The notes: a model not told the origin generated them from the letters alone. A DNA stretch of 64,000 nt from an uncultured Porphyromonadaceae bacterium (GCA_947175545.1 CAMWNI010000010.1:1-64000), one strand, 5' to 3'; numbered from the stretch's first letter, positions 8,723-16,977 are shown. Translations and numbers: made by a program.

Positions 8723-9784
8723 ATGAAAAAGGCTCTGTTAATGGCGGCCGTCCTTCTGGGAAGCATGACCACCTTTGCACAAAACATTGACAAGAACGAG
8801 TTCAAACAGCTTAAGGCGTTCCTCGCTCAGCCCTCAGCTGAAGCAGGCAAGACCAATGCAGACGTTCTGAAGATTACGAATCTGAATACTCCCGCCGGCT
8901 GGGAAGGCGTGAAAGTCGAGAATGGCCACGTAACTGAAATCAAGTGGAGCGACAAGAAGCTCGCCGGCAAATTCGTTGCCGAAAACTTCAAGGCTCTGAC
9001 CTCGCTTGACGTATCTCGCAACAAGCTGAGCGGCGTAGACGTAGACGGCGCTTCCAATCTTACCCAGGTAAACGCTTACCGCAACCAGCTCACCGACGCT
9101 TCGTTTGACGGCTGCGTGAAGCTTCAGAAACTGAACATCTATCGTAATCGCCTGAGCGATATAGACATCGCCGCAACGCCCTTGCTTGAGACCCTCAACC
9201 TGAGCAATAACTTCTTCGTGGATCTCAGCGTTGCGAACTCGACCCAGCTTAAAACCCTTAATGTTCAGGGTAACCATCTCGAAAATCTTAATGTCAGCGG
9301 ATGTACCGGTCTGAAACACCTTTATGCGGGCTACAATAAGCTGACTTCGCTCGAACTCAGCGGCGTGACCGGCCTGGCAAACCTGAACCTTGACAGCAAC
9401 GACATGTCAACCCTTGTCATCAGCGGACTGCCCTCACTCGGCACTCTCCTCTGCTCTGATAACCAGATGAAGACTCTCATGATCCGTGACTGTCCCACTC
9501 TGATAGACGTTGTCTGCTCCTATAATGACCTTACTTCCCTGCAGATTGCAGGCACCCCGCAGCTCCAGTATGTTGACTGCTCTTACAATGATCTTACCGA
9601 GCTTTATCTCGATAACTTCAACTTCTTGCAGCGCGTCATCTGCAACAACAACCAATTGCAGATTCTCTCCCTTACTTTCGACGACGCTTTGCGCTATGTC
9701 AACTGCCGCTACAATCAGATTACTGATTTCCGCACCATAGGTTCAAATGAGCTTCAGCAGGTTGCCTGCCAGTGGAACTACTAA
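8723..9784 (+). CDS. Secreted leucine-rich-repeat protein
   Basis: A 353-residue protein starting at ATG 8723 with a clear signal peptide (KKALLMAAVLLGSMTTFAQ). After a short N-terminal region with PAGWEGVKVENGHVTEIKW, typical of Bacteroidales LRR proteins, roughly ten to eleven repeats of about 20-21 residues follow, of the form LxxLxxxxNxLxxLxxxGC (for example LKTLNVQGNHLENLNVSGC). Several repeats contain a Cys at the same register (LLCSDN, VVCSYN, VDCSYN, VICNNN, VNCRYN). No transmembrane anchor or T9SS sorting domain is visible, so it is probably periplasmic or released. LRRs bind proteins or glycans; ligand unknown. Terminator at 9829-9865. Confidence 0.82.
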   Translation: MKKALLMAAVLLGSMTTFAQNIDKNEFKQLKAFLAQPSAEAGKTNADVLKITNLNTPAGWEGVKVENGHVTEIKWSDKKLAGKFVAENFKALTSLDVSRNKLSGVDVDGASNLTQVNAYRNQLTDASFDGCVKLQKLNIYRNRLSDIDIAATPLLETLNLSNNFFVDLSVANSTQLKTLNVQGNHLENLNVSGCTGLKHLYAGYNKLTSLELSGVTGLANLNLDSNDMSTLVISGLPSLGTLLCSDNQMKTLMIRDCPTLIDVVCSYNDLTSLQIAGTPQLQYVDCSYNDLTELYLDNFNFLQRVICNNNQLQILSLTFDDALRYVNCRYNQITDFRTIGSNELQQVACQWNY

Positions 9785-9828
9785 CTTCGAGGTTGAATTA
9801 AGTTAATATAGATTCCGCAATCGCGAAG

Positions 9829-9865
9829 AAAGACCGGGGACTTCAAGCCCTCGGTCTTTTATTGT
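9829..9865. terminator. Intrinsic terminator between LRR gene and lysis-like cassette
   Basis: Inverted repeat AAGACCG ... CGGTCTT followed by TTTTATTG on the plus strand. It terminates the LRR gene; the stop codon of the convergent lipoprotein gene (9859-9861) lies inside its 3' side. Confidence 0.65.
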
Positions 9866-10239
9866 TTTCTAATCCATATAAGGCCGGCGACGAGCGCCGT
9901 TAACATTAACCATATTGCTCCATCCGAGACGGTTTTCCGCCTCGCGACGGCAGGCGGAGTCTGAGTACAGGTTTCGGCTGCTTGTTCTGTTGAGGCCGCG
10001 CGAGCTTCTGAGCGGGCGCGGCGCTCGATTTCGATGCGCTCAATCAGCACGACGCTGCGCGACGTGTCAGGCGGAATCAGGGTTACGCCGTGGAGAGTGG
10101 CGTTTGATTCACAGTCGAGCGTCATTGTCAGCGTGTCGGTCCGGATTTCGGCGCTGGAGGCGCTGACGGCAGGCTGCGGAGTCGCACAGCTGCCAAGGAG
10201 TGTCAGCAGGGCTGCGATACATAAAGTTCCGGTCAGCAT
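9859..10239 (-). CDS. Lipoprotein with C-terminal TM segment, unimolecular-spanin-like
   Basis: A 126-residue protein with lipobox LLGSC (Cys18) at the N-terminus and a single hydrophobic segment at the extreme C-terminus (AIWLMLTALVAGLIWI then RKQ). An outer-membrane lipid anchor plus an inner-membrane TM is the topology of phage unimolecular spanins (T1 gp11 type), which fuse the two membranes in the last step of lysis. The region between is polar and includes RIEIERRARSEARAAST. Its ATG overlaps the end of the lysozyme gene by 7 nt, so translation is coupled. The identification rests on topology and context, not on homology. Alternative: an ordinary lipoprotein of unknown role. Confidence 0.6.
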   Translation of the reverse strand: MLTGTLCIAALLTLLGSCATPQPAVSASSAEIRTDTLTMTLDCESNATLHGVTLIPPDTSRSVVLIERIEIERRARSEARAASTEQAAETCTQTPPAVARRKTVSDGAIWLMLTALVAGLIWIRKQ

Positions 10240-10667
10240 TTCGGGAAGGTAGAAGAATAGTCGTCAGGTTTCGTGAAGTAGAGTTCGGCCTCGGCGCGTC
10301 GGCGGCAGACAAGGCCCGGAATAACTTTGCCATGGACGTAAACCCAGCGGGTGAACTCTGTGGCAATCTGTGGATTGTCAGGGTTTTCCACGACGAGGCG
10401 TCTCAAGGTTGAACGCCGGAACGCTCCAATGCCGATGTTGAATACCAGGGAGGCCAGAGCGGCCGTGCGGTTCCGGTTTAGGCCGGAAGGCAGCGAGTCG
10501 AGGACCGGTGAAAGGTCCTCGCGGAGAAGTCGCTCGGCTTCTTCAACGGAAACGGTCATTCCCGGAGTGACGCCGGCCGTATGGCCGTAGCCGATTGTCC
10601 ATACTCCGGCCGGACAGCGATAGGCCTTCGAGCGGAAGCCCTCGAATTGTTTAATCAGACGTGTCAT
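10233..10667 (-). CDS. GH24 phage-type lysozyme (endolysin)
   Basis: A 144-residue T4/P22-type lysozyme (N-acetylmuramidase) that cleaves peptidoglycan. It opens with TRLIKQFEGFRSKAYRCPAG and VWTIGYGHT. The catalytic triad follows the known E-8aa-(D/C)-5aa-T spacing with Glu9, Cys18 and Thr24, so it uses the Cys variant rather than Asp. AALASLVFNIGIGAF and a C-terminal GLVCRRRAEAELYF segment complete the fold. No signal peptide or SAR domain is visible, so it would need a holin to reach the wall. It lies 12 nt after the holin-like gene and overlaps the spanin-like gene. Family is secure; phage-derived origin is inferred. Confidence 0.92.
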   Translation of the reverse strand: MTRLIKQFEGFRSKAYRCPAGVWTIGYGHTAGVTPGMTVSVEEAERLLREDLSPVLDSLPSGLNRNRTAALASLVFNIGIGAFRRSTLRRLVVENPDNPQIATEFTRWVYVHGKVIPGLVCRRRAEAELYFTKPDDYSSTFPKC

Positions 10668-10679
10668 TTTTTGTCGGTT

Positions 10680-10877
10680 TTATTGTTTGTAACGGTAGTC
10701 AATGCCAAGCAGGGCGCCGGCGAAGGTCAGACATTCTCCGAACCCAATCAGCACACTCTGGTGAATCTCGCCCAGCGGAGCAACTATGAAACCCGCAATC
10801 AGTAGTCCGCATCCTGTCGCCGTGACCCCTACGGCGCAATATAGCTGATGTTTCGGTGTGTGTTTTTTTTGTTGCAT
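10680..10877 (-). CDS. Small two-TM protein, holin-like
   Basis: A 65-residue protein starting at ATG 10877 (MQQKKHTPKHQLYCAVG). It has a basic N-terminus, two hydrophobic segments (about residues 14-35, AVGVTATGCGLLIAGFIVAP, and 41-60, VLIGFGECLTFAGALLGI) and a short basic tail YRYKQ. This is the size and layout of class II holins. It is the first gene of the cassette, just before the lysozyme. The start lies only five bases after a -7 box, so the mRNA is probably leaderless. Holin function is inferred from position and topology; no family signature is recognised. Confidence 0.62.
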   Translation of the reverse strand: MQQKKHTPKHQLYCAVGVTATGCGLLIAGFIVAPLGEIHQSVLIGFGECLTFAGALLGIDYRYKQ

Positions 10878-10882
10878 GGGTG

Positions 10883-10890
10883 CAAAGTTA
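10883..10890 (-). promoter_or_regulatory. -7 box of the lysis-like cassette
   Basis: TAACTTTG on the minus strand followed by CACCC and then the ATG of the holin-like gene at 10877. This places the transcription start at or next to the start codon. Confidence 0.6.
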
Positions 10891-10999
10891 AGCAATGGAA
10901 CACCCCGGGAGGCGTATTTTTTGTCACAGCAGAAAACGCACGATGCCGCGAGCGTTAAAATTTGGGCATAAAGTTTCGTGGTTTATCAAAAAAAATAGT

Positions 11000-11007
11000 T
11001 AACTTTG
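11000..11007 (+). promoter_or_regulatory. -7 box of the sialidase gene
   Basis: TAACTTTG 53 nt upstream of the sialidase ATG at 11061. Confidence 0.5.
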
Positions 11008-11060
11008 GGGCTGGATTTACCAACAGAATCAATAACTTAAATCTTTTTATTAGTTCATCG

Positions 11061-14000
11061 ATGAAATTTACACATTTTCTTTTTCCGGCACTTCTTATTG
11101 CCGGAATGAACGTTGTGGCGTCGGCTGCGGATGACCTTCAACCGGTCACGTTTACAGTCAACACCGATAACGGAGGCCTGACCGGTTCAGGCAATTATCG
11201 TTCAACCTGGAGTTCGAATAAGGCAGAAGATGGCCTTCAGGTTATCGCCTACCGTCCTGATGGCACTACCACGGCCAATAACTTCAACAACGCAACGGGA
11301 TGGCTAAAGCTGAACTCAGGCAATCCGGCGCCGACAACGGTGAAGATTATTCCGAACAATGCCGATAAGTGGTATGTCAGCGCCTATGAGTTTACGGCAG
11401 CCCATTCAACCTCGGCAACGAACCTGGCAATCGCCGTTCAGGGCAAGGCGGCGGTTTCGATTCCGAGCGGCACTCCCGTCGTTTTCAGCGAAACGCTCGA
11501 ACAGGGGACCGGGGCATCATTCGTTTTTAGCGGAACCAATGGCAACCCGGTTGAACTTCAGAACTTCGTCGTGACTCTTACGCCGATTGAGAACTATGTC
11601 GAGCCGGAATATAAACTCCCGGTGACGGCGACTGTGATGACTGACGGTAAGTTTGCCGATGATGCAACCTGGTATAATTTACAGATTACGACCGGCCTTT
11701 TCGACATTTTTGACAATGGCGAGGCTCAGATTCCTCTTAACGGACTGAATTCAGGCGAGCCGAACATGCAGCTTGACAGCCATCAGTGGTGTTTTGTCGA
11801 GCAGGATAACAATCAAGTGCGGATCTACAACCGTGCTGCCGGAACTGAGAGAATGCTCGCCGCTCCGCGTAACGGCTCCGGCTATCCCCGCATGATGGCC
11901 CCCGGCAATGCTGAGTATTGCTATGAATGGGTTGTCAAGCCGGCCGAATTTACCTCGGGTGGCGTGGCAATCAACGCAGGCTTCAATGGTAAGAATCCTG
12001 TCTATATCAGTCTGGCCGACAACAGCAACGCCATTCTGAACAATTTTGCCGGCAATGGCCAGTTGAACTTCTGGACCGGAGGTTACGATAATAACTCGGT
12101 TGTTGTTCCGGTCGTTGCGGAAACTGTGGTTTCCATCAATCTTGAAACCGGTTATCTTACCCGCGACGGCGAAGTTGACTCATCGAACCGCTGGCAAAGC
12201 CTTTGGAATAATAACGGCGACTTCAATATCACCTTCGGAACGTTGAAGAATAACATGACAACAACGACCGGCGACGTGCTGACCGGCGACCTTCAGTTGG
12301 CTTCGGGCGGCACTACGTGCGGCTACAATGTCAACCTGCCCAATGATTACTATGTCAGCGACCTGCACCTGAAAGCCGCAATGAGCAGCGCCGCCGGCAC
12401 CGCCACTTTCGTTGTTGGCCCTCAGACCTTTGAACTTAAAGGTACCGAACCTGTTGCGGTCGACTTTGAGAATGTTGAGCCGGATGTTACTCTCGGAATG
12501 AGTGTGACTGCCGTCAACAACCTGAACAATAACGTGGTGCTTACGGATTTCACCGTGCGCGTGAAGCGTCATTTCCGCGAATATGTTGAAGGCACAATCG
12601 TTTTCCGTCGCAGCGATGGCAGCCATCAGCGCCGTATTCCCGCCATCACGACTGTAGGCGGCAATGGTCCGCACGCCGGACGCCTCGTAACGGCCTATGA
12701 TTATCGTTGGTGTAACGGCGACCTTGCCGCCGGCAATATTGACCTCCAGATTGCCGTCAGCGATGACAACGGCGCAACTTGGACCACCCCTGATTTTGCC
12801 CGTGATGCTGAAGGCAACCCCGTGACTGAATATAACCATAAGTGGACCAAGGGCAGCGACTGGTCATCCGTTCAGGCTAAGGCCGTCGAGGCATGGGATG
12901 CCGCATGGGGCGACGCCGCACTTGTCAGCGACCGCGAGACCGGCAAAATCATGATGATTGCCGTCGGCGGTCCTATTGGCTTCTTCGCAAGCCGTCGCAA
13001 CAACACTCAGTCGGCAATCCGCTGGACTTCCGACGACGGTGGCGAAACATGGTCAGCTGCTGAAAACATTACTGAGAAAATTTATTCGCTTTTCGATGGC
13101 GAACCGCGTAACGGCCAGATTGACGGCATGTTCTTTGGCTCGGGCCGCGTAATGCAGAGCCGCTATGTCAAGGTTGGCCCTTACTATCGTGTCTACACAG
13201 TCATTTCAACTCAGAACAATGGTGGAAGCACGCGTAATTTCGTCCTCTACTCAGATGATATGGGTGAAACCTGGGGCGTTCTCGGCGGCAATGACCAGTG
13301 TCCCGTCGAATCAACGGCCGACGAACCCAAGGCCGAAGAACTTCCTGACGGGTCAGTGCTTCTTGCCGCTCGTAACCAGACCGGGAACCGTAACTTCAAC
13401 GTGTTCCGCTATCTGAACCCGACCACGGGTGAAGGTAAATGGCTCGGTCGTGTGAACACGAATATGGGCATGGGCGGCATTAACGCCTGCAACGGCGAAA
13501 TCTTCATGGTGCCGGCCCGTAGCGTTGAAGGCGGCGAACCTTGCTTCCTGGCTCTCCAGTCGTTCCCCTATGGCGGTTCGCGCCAGATGGTCAGCATTGC
13601 CTGGAAGGCTCTGACCGAGGGTGCTGACTTTGTCGATGCAAACTGTTTCACTTCATGGGACGGTCGCTATCAGGTTACGTATGGCGGACATGAGTCGACT
13701 TACTCAACTATGTCGCTGCAAAACAACGGCAACATCGCTTTCTTCTATGAGGAACAGCTGACCGGCTCGCTTGACGGTGTTTTCAAGTCGCTCCCGCTGG
13801 AAACCATCACCAACGGTCGTTACGAATATTTCCCTGACTCATACAACGCAGTAGCCCGTAACCTTACCCTGAGCCTTGCCGAATATCGCAACAATGAGTT
13901 CGCCGGCGAAAACGAAGATGACTTCTACAACGCGGTTAACGCCTATATGGACGATCCGACCTACGCGAATTATATTAATATTAACCGTGCAGAGTATGGC

Positions 14001-14435
14001 TATGACGGCACTCCTGACACATACGATTTCAACTATGAGTCAACGCTCCTTTGGCCCGGCGCTGAGGTTGCCGTTGTGGAGGAACTTGTCGTAACGCCCG
14101 CAACGCTGACGCTCAAGGAGGGCGAGACCGCAACTCTTACCGTCAATAAGGAAGGCGAAGTCGAGTGGACCTCGTCAGACGAGCTTGTCGTTACCGTTGA
14201 GAACGGTGTCGTTACCGCTGTTAAAGCCGGTGAGGCAACTGTGACTGCAACTGTCAACGGCCAGTCGGCAACCTGCTCTGTCACTGTTGAGCCGGCTGAA
14301 ATCGAAGACTCGATCGTTGAGGTTGACGGCACTGACGCGGCCACTGTGGTCTATGATCTTCAGGGACGCCGCGTGAACGCGACTCTTCCCGGACTCTATA
14401 TTGTCAACGGAAAGAAGACTGTTGTCAATAAATAA
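11061..14435 (+). CDS. Large secreted exo-alpha-sialidase (GH33) with Big_2 and C-terminal sorting-like domain
   Basis: Predicted to release terminal sialic acids from glycoconjugates. Start at ATG 11061 gives 1,124 residues with a signal peptide (KFTHFLFPALLIAGMNVVASA). The N-terminal ~480 residues are beta-rich and may carry carbohydrate-binding modules. The catalytic domain begins near residue 510 with the RIP motif (RRIPAI, about 525) and has Asp boxes SDDNGATW (~567), SDDGGETW (~656) and SDDMGETW (~731). A Big_2-like domain follows (about 1005-1085). The end, VYDLQGRRVNATLPGLYIVN and GKK, resembles Bacteroidetes C-terminal sorting/anchoring tails. It is separate from any Sus pair here, but an SGNH/sialate O-acetylesterase is encoded at 50.4 kb. 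Confidence 0.88.
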   Translation: MKFTHFLFPALLIAGMNVVASAADDLQPVTFTVNTDNGGLTGSGNYRSTWSSNKAEDGLQVIAYRPDGTTTANNFNNATGWLKLNSGNPAPTTVKIIPNNADKWYVSAYEFTAAHSTSATNLAIAVQGKAAVSIPSGTPVVFSETLEQGTGASFVFSGTNGNPVELQNFVVTLTPIENYVEPEYKLPVTATVMTDGKFADDATWYNLQITTGLFDIFDNGEAQIPLNGLNSGEPNMQLDSHQWCFVEQDNNQVRIYNRAAGTERMLAAPRNGSGYPRMMAPGNAEYCYEWVVKPAEFTSGGVAINAGFNGKNPVYISLADNSNAILNNFAGNGQLNFWTGGYDNNSVVVPVVAETVVSINLETGYLTRDGEVDSSNRWQSLWNNNGDFNITFGTLKNNMTTTTGDVLTGDLQLASGGTTCGYNVNLPNDYYVSDLHLKAAMSSAAGTATFVVGPQTFELKGTEPVAVDFENVEPDVTLGMSVTAVNNLNNNVVLTDFTVRVKRHFREYVEGTIVFRRSDGSHQRRIPAITTVGGNGPHAGRLVTAYDYRWCNGDLAAGNIDLQIAVSDDNGATWTTPDFARDAEGNPVTEYNHKWTKGSDWSSVQAKAVEAWDAAWGDAALVSDRETGKIMMIAVGGPIGFFASRRNNTQSAIRWTSDDGGETWSAAENITEKIYSLFDGEPRNGQIDGMFFGSGRVMQSRYVKVGPYYRVYTVISTQNNGGSTRNFVLYSDDMGETWGVLGGNDQCPVESTADEPKAEELPDGSVLLAARNQTGNRNFNVFRYLNPTTGEGKWLGRVNTNMGMGGINACNGEIFMVPARSVEGGEPCFLALQSFPYGGSRQMVSIAWKALTEGADFVDANCFTSWDGRYQVTYGGHESTYSTMSLQNNGNIAFFYEEQLTGSLDGVFKSLPLETITNGRYEYFPDSYNAVARNLTLSLAEYRNNEFAGENEDDFYNAVNAYMDDPTYANYININRAEYGYDGTPDTYDFNYESTLLWPGAEVAVVEELVVTPATLTLKEGETATLTVNKEGEVEWTSSDELVVTVENGVVTAVKAGEATVTATVNGQSATCSVTVEPAEIEDSIVEVDGTDAATVVYDLQGRRVNATLPGLYIVNGKKTVVNK

Positions 14436-14457
14436 TTTCGGATTATTAAGCAAAAAA

Positions 14458-14499
14458 ATGGCCCGATTGGACTCGAAAGAGCCGTTCGGGCCATTTTTA
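14458..14499 (+). terminator. Intrinsic terminator of the sialidase gene
   Basis: ATGGCCCGA (14458-14466) pairs with TCGGGCCAT (14486-14494), followed by T's. It lies 22 nt after the sialidase stop. Confidence 0.85.
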
Positions 14500-14534
14500 T
14501 CGGTTAAAAAACGGGAAAATATAAAAATAATGCG

Positions 14535-14542
14535 TAACTTTG
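14535..14542 (+). promoter_or_regulatory. -7 box of tRNA-Arg
   Basis: TAACTTTG 16 nt before the mature 5' end of the tRNA. Confidence 0.55.
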
Positions 14543-14558
14543 CAGCGGGCAAATATCC

Positions 14559-14632
14559 GGTTCCGTAGCTCAGCTGGATAGAGCAACAGCCTTCTAAGCT
14601 GTGGGTCTTGGGTTCGAATCCCAACGGAATCA
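14559..14632 (+). tRNA. tRNA-Arg (anticodon TCT)
   Basis: Full cloverleaf read by eye: acceptor GGTTCCG with CGGAATC (one G-T pair), D arm GCTC/GAGC, anticodon stem ACAGC/GCTGT with loop CTTCTAA (anticodon TCT at 14593-14595), T arm TTGGG-TTCGAAT-CCCAA, discriminator A. CCA is not encoded. Reads AGA codons. Length 74 nt. Confidence 0.96.
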
Positions 14633-14650
14633 CATTTTTTACCTATAATT

Positions 14651-14680
14651 AAGGCCCCGGTTTCTTACCGGGGCTTTTCC
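14651..14680 (+). terminator. Intrinsic terminator after tRNA-Arg
   Basis: GCCCCGG / CCGGGGC stem with a seven-base loop and a TTTTCCTT tail, 20 nt after the tRNA. Confidence 0.85.
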
Positions 14681-14700
14681 TTAAAATCAATACCTCCCGA

Positions 14701-15333
14701 ATGGATAATTTTGTAATCACTGTTGGACGTCAGATGGGTAGCGGAGGCCGCGAACTGGGGCGGTTGCTGGCCGAGCGTCTCAATGCGGAGTTTTTTGACA
14801 AGAAACTATTGCTGGAGGCCGCGCAGGAGTCCGGACTGATTCCGGAGCTGATGGAGCGCGACGATGAACGTGGACCGGGTTTGTTTTCCGGAGCAATGGC
14901 GTTTACTATGGGGCTGATGAGCCAGGTCTCGGTTGACTGTAGCAGCGGCCATGACGCCGTCTATCGGGCCCAGAGTGAGGTGATTCGCCGTCTGGGGCAG
15001 GAAAAGAATTGCGTAATTGTCGGCCGCACGGCCGATTATGTGTTGCGCGACCATCCGCGCTGCATCAATATCTTTGTGTCCGCTCCGGAAGATGAGTGTG
15101 TAAAGCGCCTCCTCAGCCGTGGCGACAGGCAGACGGAGTCTGAGGCTCGCGCAATGGTCCGCAAGATTAACAAACTGCGCGCTTCGTACTATAATTTCTA
15201 CACGGACCGACAGTGGGGAATGGCGTCATCTTATGATTTGACCGTCAATTCCGCTCTGATGCCGATGGAGGAACTTGCGGACTTCGTTGCCGACTATGTC
15301 CGCCGCCGGCTTGGCAAGGATTACAAGATTTAA
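14701..15333 (+). CDS. Cytidylate kinase-like family protein
   Basis: A 210-residue cytosolic P-loop protein. The Walker-A region GRQMGSGGRELGRLLAERLN is near residue 9, followed by EFFDKKLLLEAAQESGL, and a second motif CVIVGRTADYVLRDHPRCIN (about 102-122) typical of this family. It ends with MPMEELADFVADYVRRR. The family resembles Cmk, but the length and motifs fit the 'cytidylate kinase-like' group common in Bacteroidales rather than the housekeeping Cmk, so the nucleotide substrate is uncertain. Its stop codon overlaps the stop of the convergent lipoprotein gene (shared TTAA). Confidence 0.83.
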   Translation: MDNFVITVGRQMGSGGRELGRLLAERLNAEFFDKKLLLEAAQESGLIPELMERDDERGPGLFSGAMAFTMGLMSQVSVDCSSGHDAVYRAQSEVIRRLGQEKNCVIVGRTADYVLRDHPRCINIFVSAPEDECVKRLLSRGDRQTESEARAMVRKINKLRASYYNFYTDRQWGMASSYDLTVNSALMPMEELADFVADYVRRRLGKDYKI

Positions 15334-15851
15334 TTCGTGATAAGGGCGTAGCGTCCGTCAACTCCGAAAACGACGTTGAAACGCCGCAGGCCGTAGCCGC
15401 TTGTCAGCGCCGGTCCGCTTACGGGAGCGCCTGCCAGTGGAGCGCTTACGTCAAGCAGGAAGACATCGTAAGTACTTCCGCATTTCGGGCAGCGCGCAAG
15501 GTTGGTTGAGTAGTCAATGATGACGCGCACGTCGCGCTGACATTCAACCGGACAGCTCAGGTCATAGGCGCGCAGGGTTCCGTGGAGGTCGCAGAGCTGA
15601 AGAACGCCGCCATAGCCAGTGAATGAATAGTCCTGATAAGGGAATCCGGCCGGTTCTGACGGGCGGATGAATCGGCGTGCGTCAAGTGGAGCCTTGGCGC
15701 CGTATGAGTCCCAGACGCCTTCGGTTGTGAACGGAACGTATATGTTGAGCCTTGGCACCCGGTTGAAATTGATGTCGATAGAATGATGACACCCTGTGGC
15801 CGTAAGGACCAACAGGGTGCATATGGTTTTTAGGACATTAGTTCGTTTCAT
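15330..15851 (-). CDS. Lipoprotein with degenerate Rieske-like domain
   Basis: A 173-residue lipoprotein (lipobox LTATGC, Cys21). The C-terminal half reads like a Rieske ferredoxin fold: a first pair region with YDLSCPVECQ, then ARCPKCGSTYDVF and a GAPVSGPALTSGYGLRRF tail, the last matching the Rieske 'GxxxxGPAxxxLxxY' pattern. However, the ligand motif C-P-x-H-G-S is replaced by C-P-K-C-G-S, and no canonical C-x-H pair precedes it at the usual place, so a standard [2Fe-2S] site is doubtful; a four-Cys metal site (the two CxxxC/CxxC pairs) is possible. It overlaps the SRPBCC gene by 4 nt and belongs to the pyrE operon. Function unknown. Confidence 0.6.
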   Translation of the reverse strand: MKRTNVLKTICTLLVLTATGCHHSIDINFNRVPRLNIYVPFTTEGVWDSYGAKAPLDARRFIRPSEPAGFPYQDYSFTGYGGVLQLCDLHGTLRAYDLSCPVECQRDVRVIIDYSTNLARCPKCGSTYDVFLLDVSAPLAGAPVSGPALTSGYGLRRFNVVFGVDGRYALITN

Positions 15852-16270
15852 CCGTTCAGCTGGCCGAACATCTCGCCGAATTTGTCGGCGGCTTCCTGAA
15901 GTTTGGGGCCGACCAACGGACGGAGCATCATCGGTATGTCGGCATCGATCGTTGCCGTGACGTCAGTCGCTTCGTTTCCGGCTTCCGTCAGGTCAATCAG
16001 CACGTTAATAGGCACCATGCCGGTGTCGGCAAGGAACTTCACGCGTGACGGCGCTGTGCGTTCGACAATGCGGAATTTCATTTCGCCTACGCCCGGAGCG
16101 GTAAACGCGAGGGTGTCGGCGTCCGGGAAGTTGATTGTTCCCATCTTGGCGCGGATATCTTCCGGCAGGGTGTCCATGCGTCCCTGAAGGTCGCTCAGAT
16201 TGCTTACGCGTTCAAATAGAGCCGCGCTCGGAAGGTTTACGCGAAAAGGTTTTCCGGTGTATTTTGCCAT
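15848..16270 (-). CDS. SRPBCC (START/Bet v1-like) family protein
   Basis: A 140-residue cytosolic protein without signal peptide. The pattern of an N-terminal beta strand (YTGKPFRVNLPSAALFERVSN), central strands with GEMKFRIVERTAPSRVKF and INVLIDLTEAG, a TDVTATIDADIPMMLRPLVG strand, and a C-terminal helix (LQEAADKFGEMFGQL) is that of small helix-grip SRPBCC proteins, which bind hydrophobic ligands. It lies 24 nt after pyrE and overlaps the downstream lipoprotein gene, so all three are likely cotranscribed. Ligand unknown. Confidence 0.75.
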   Translation of the reverse strand: MAKYTGKPFRVNLPSAALFERVSNLSDLQGRMDTLPEDIRAKMGTINFPDADTLAFTAPGVGEMKFRIVERTAPSRVKFLADTGMVPINVLIDLTEAGNEATDVTATIDADIPMMLRPLVGPKLQEAADKFGEMFGQLNG

Positions 16271-16294
16271 TGCTTTTGTTTCTCTGGGAAAGGG

Positions 16295-16936
16295 TTATGC
16301 TTTCTTCGGACCCCAGATTGAGGGGTCTTTGCGCCATTCCCGCAGGGTTTCGAGGTCTTCCTGGCGAATATAGTTGGTTGCGAGGGCGGCTTCGAGCATT
16401 GCGTTGTAGTTGCTGAGAGTCAGCAGTTCAACTCCGGCGTCCTTGAAAGCTTGCTGAGCCACGGGGAATCCATAGCTGAACATGGCAACCATGCCGACAA
16501 CTTCGCAGCCGGCCTGGCGAATTGCCTGGACGGCTTTGAGCGATGAGCCTCCGGTTGAGATGAGGTCTTCGACAACGACCACTTTCTGGCCGAGATCAAG
16601 TTTGCCTTCAATGAGATTCTCAAGGCCGTGGTCCTTCGGGGTTGAGCGGACGTAGACGTAAGGCAGCCCGAGGGTATCGGCAACCAGAGCGCCCTGGGCG
16701 ATGGCACCGGTCGCAACGCCGGCAACGGCGGTTGTCTGAGGGAAGTTTTCCTGAATGAGACGGCAAAGTTCAACCTTGATGAATGTGCGGATTTCAGGAT
16801 AGGAGAGGGTGACACGGTTGTCTGTATAAATTGGTGAGTTCCAGCCGCTGGCCCAGGTAAAGGGATTGTCAGGCTGGAGCTTGATGGCGCTTACTTTCAG
16901 TAGCTTCTCGGCGAGGAGGGTGTCTAACTGTTTCAT
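16295..16936 (-). CDS. pyrE: Orotate phosphoribosyltransferase
   Basis: Transfers phosphoribose from PRPP to orotate, making OMP in de novo pyrimidine synthesis (cytosol). The 213-residue protein shows the PRTase signature VVVVEDLISTGGSSLKAVQAI near residue 118 (PRPP-binding), the dimer/active-site loop region RSTPKDHGLENLIEG, and N-terminal FTWASGWNSPIYTDNR. Start at ATG 16936 lies 31 nt after a -7 box (16968-16975) that directly follows the ftsH terminator, so pyrE begins its own transcription unit with the SRPBCC and lipoprotein genes. Confidence 0.95.
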   Translation of the reverse strand: MKQLDTLLAEKLLKVSAIKLQPDNPFTWASGWNSPIYTDNRVTLSYPEIRTFIKVELCRLIQENFPQTTAVAGVATGAIAQGALVADTLGLPYVYVRSTPKDHGLENLIEGKLDLGQKVVVVEDLISTGGSSLKAVQAIRQAGCEVVGMVAMFSYGFPVAQQAFKDAGVELLTLSNYNAMLEAALATNYIRQEDLETLREWRKDPSIWGPKKA

Positions 16937-16967
16937 TGGAATGAGGCTTGGTGATTAATGTGAGATG

Positions 16968-16975
16968 CAAAGTTA
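16968..16975 (-). promoter_or_regulatory. -7 box of pyrE
   Basis: TAACTTTG on the minus strand, immediately after the ftsH terminator and 31 nt before the pyrE start. Confidence 0.6.
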
Positions 16976-16977
16976 AA

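Noticed and set aside
10233-10667. Lysozyme inactive because Asp of the catalytic triad is Cys
   Set aside because: The E-8aa-(D/C)-5aa-T pattern with Cys is a recognised active variant in phage lysozymes.
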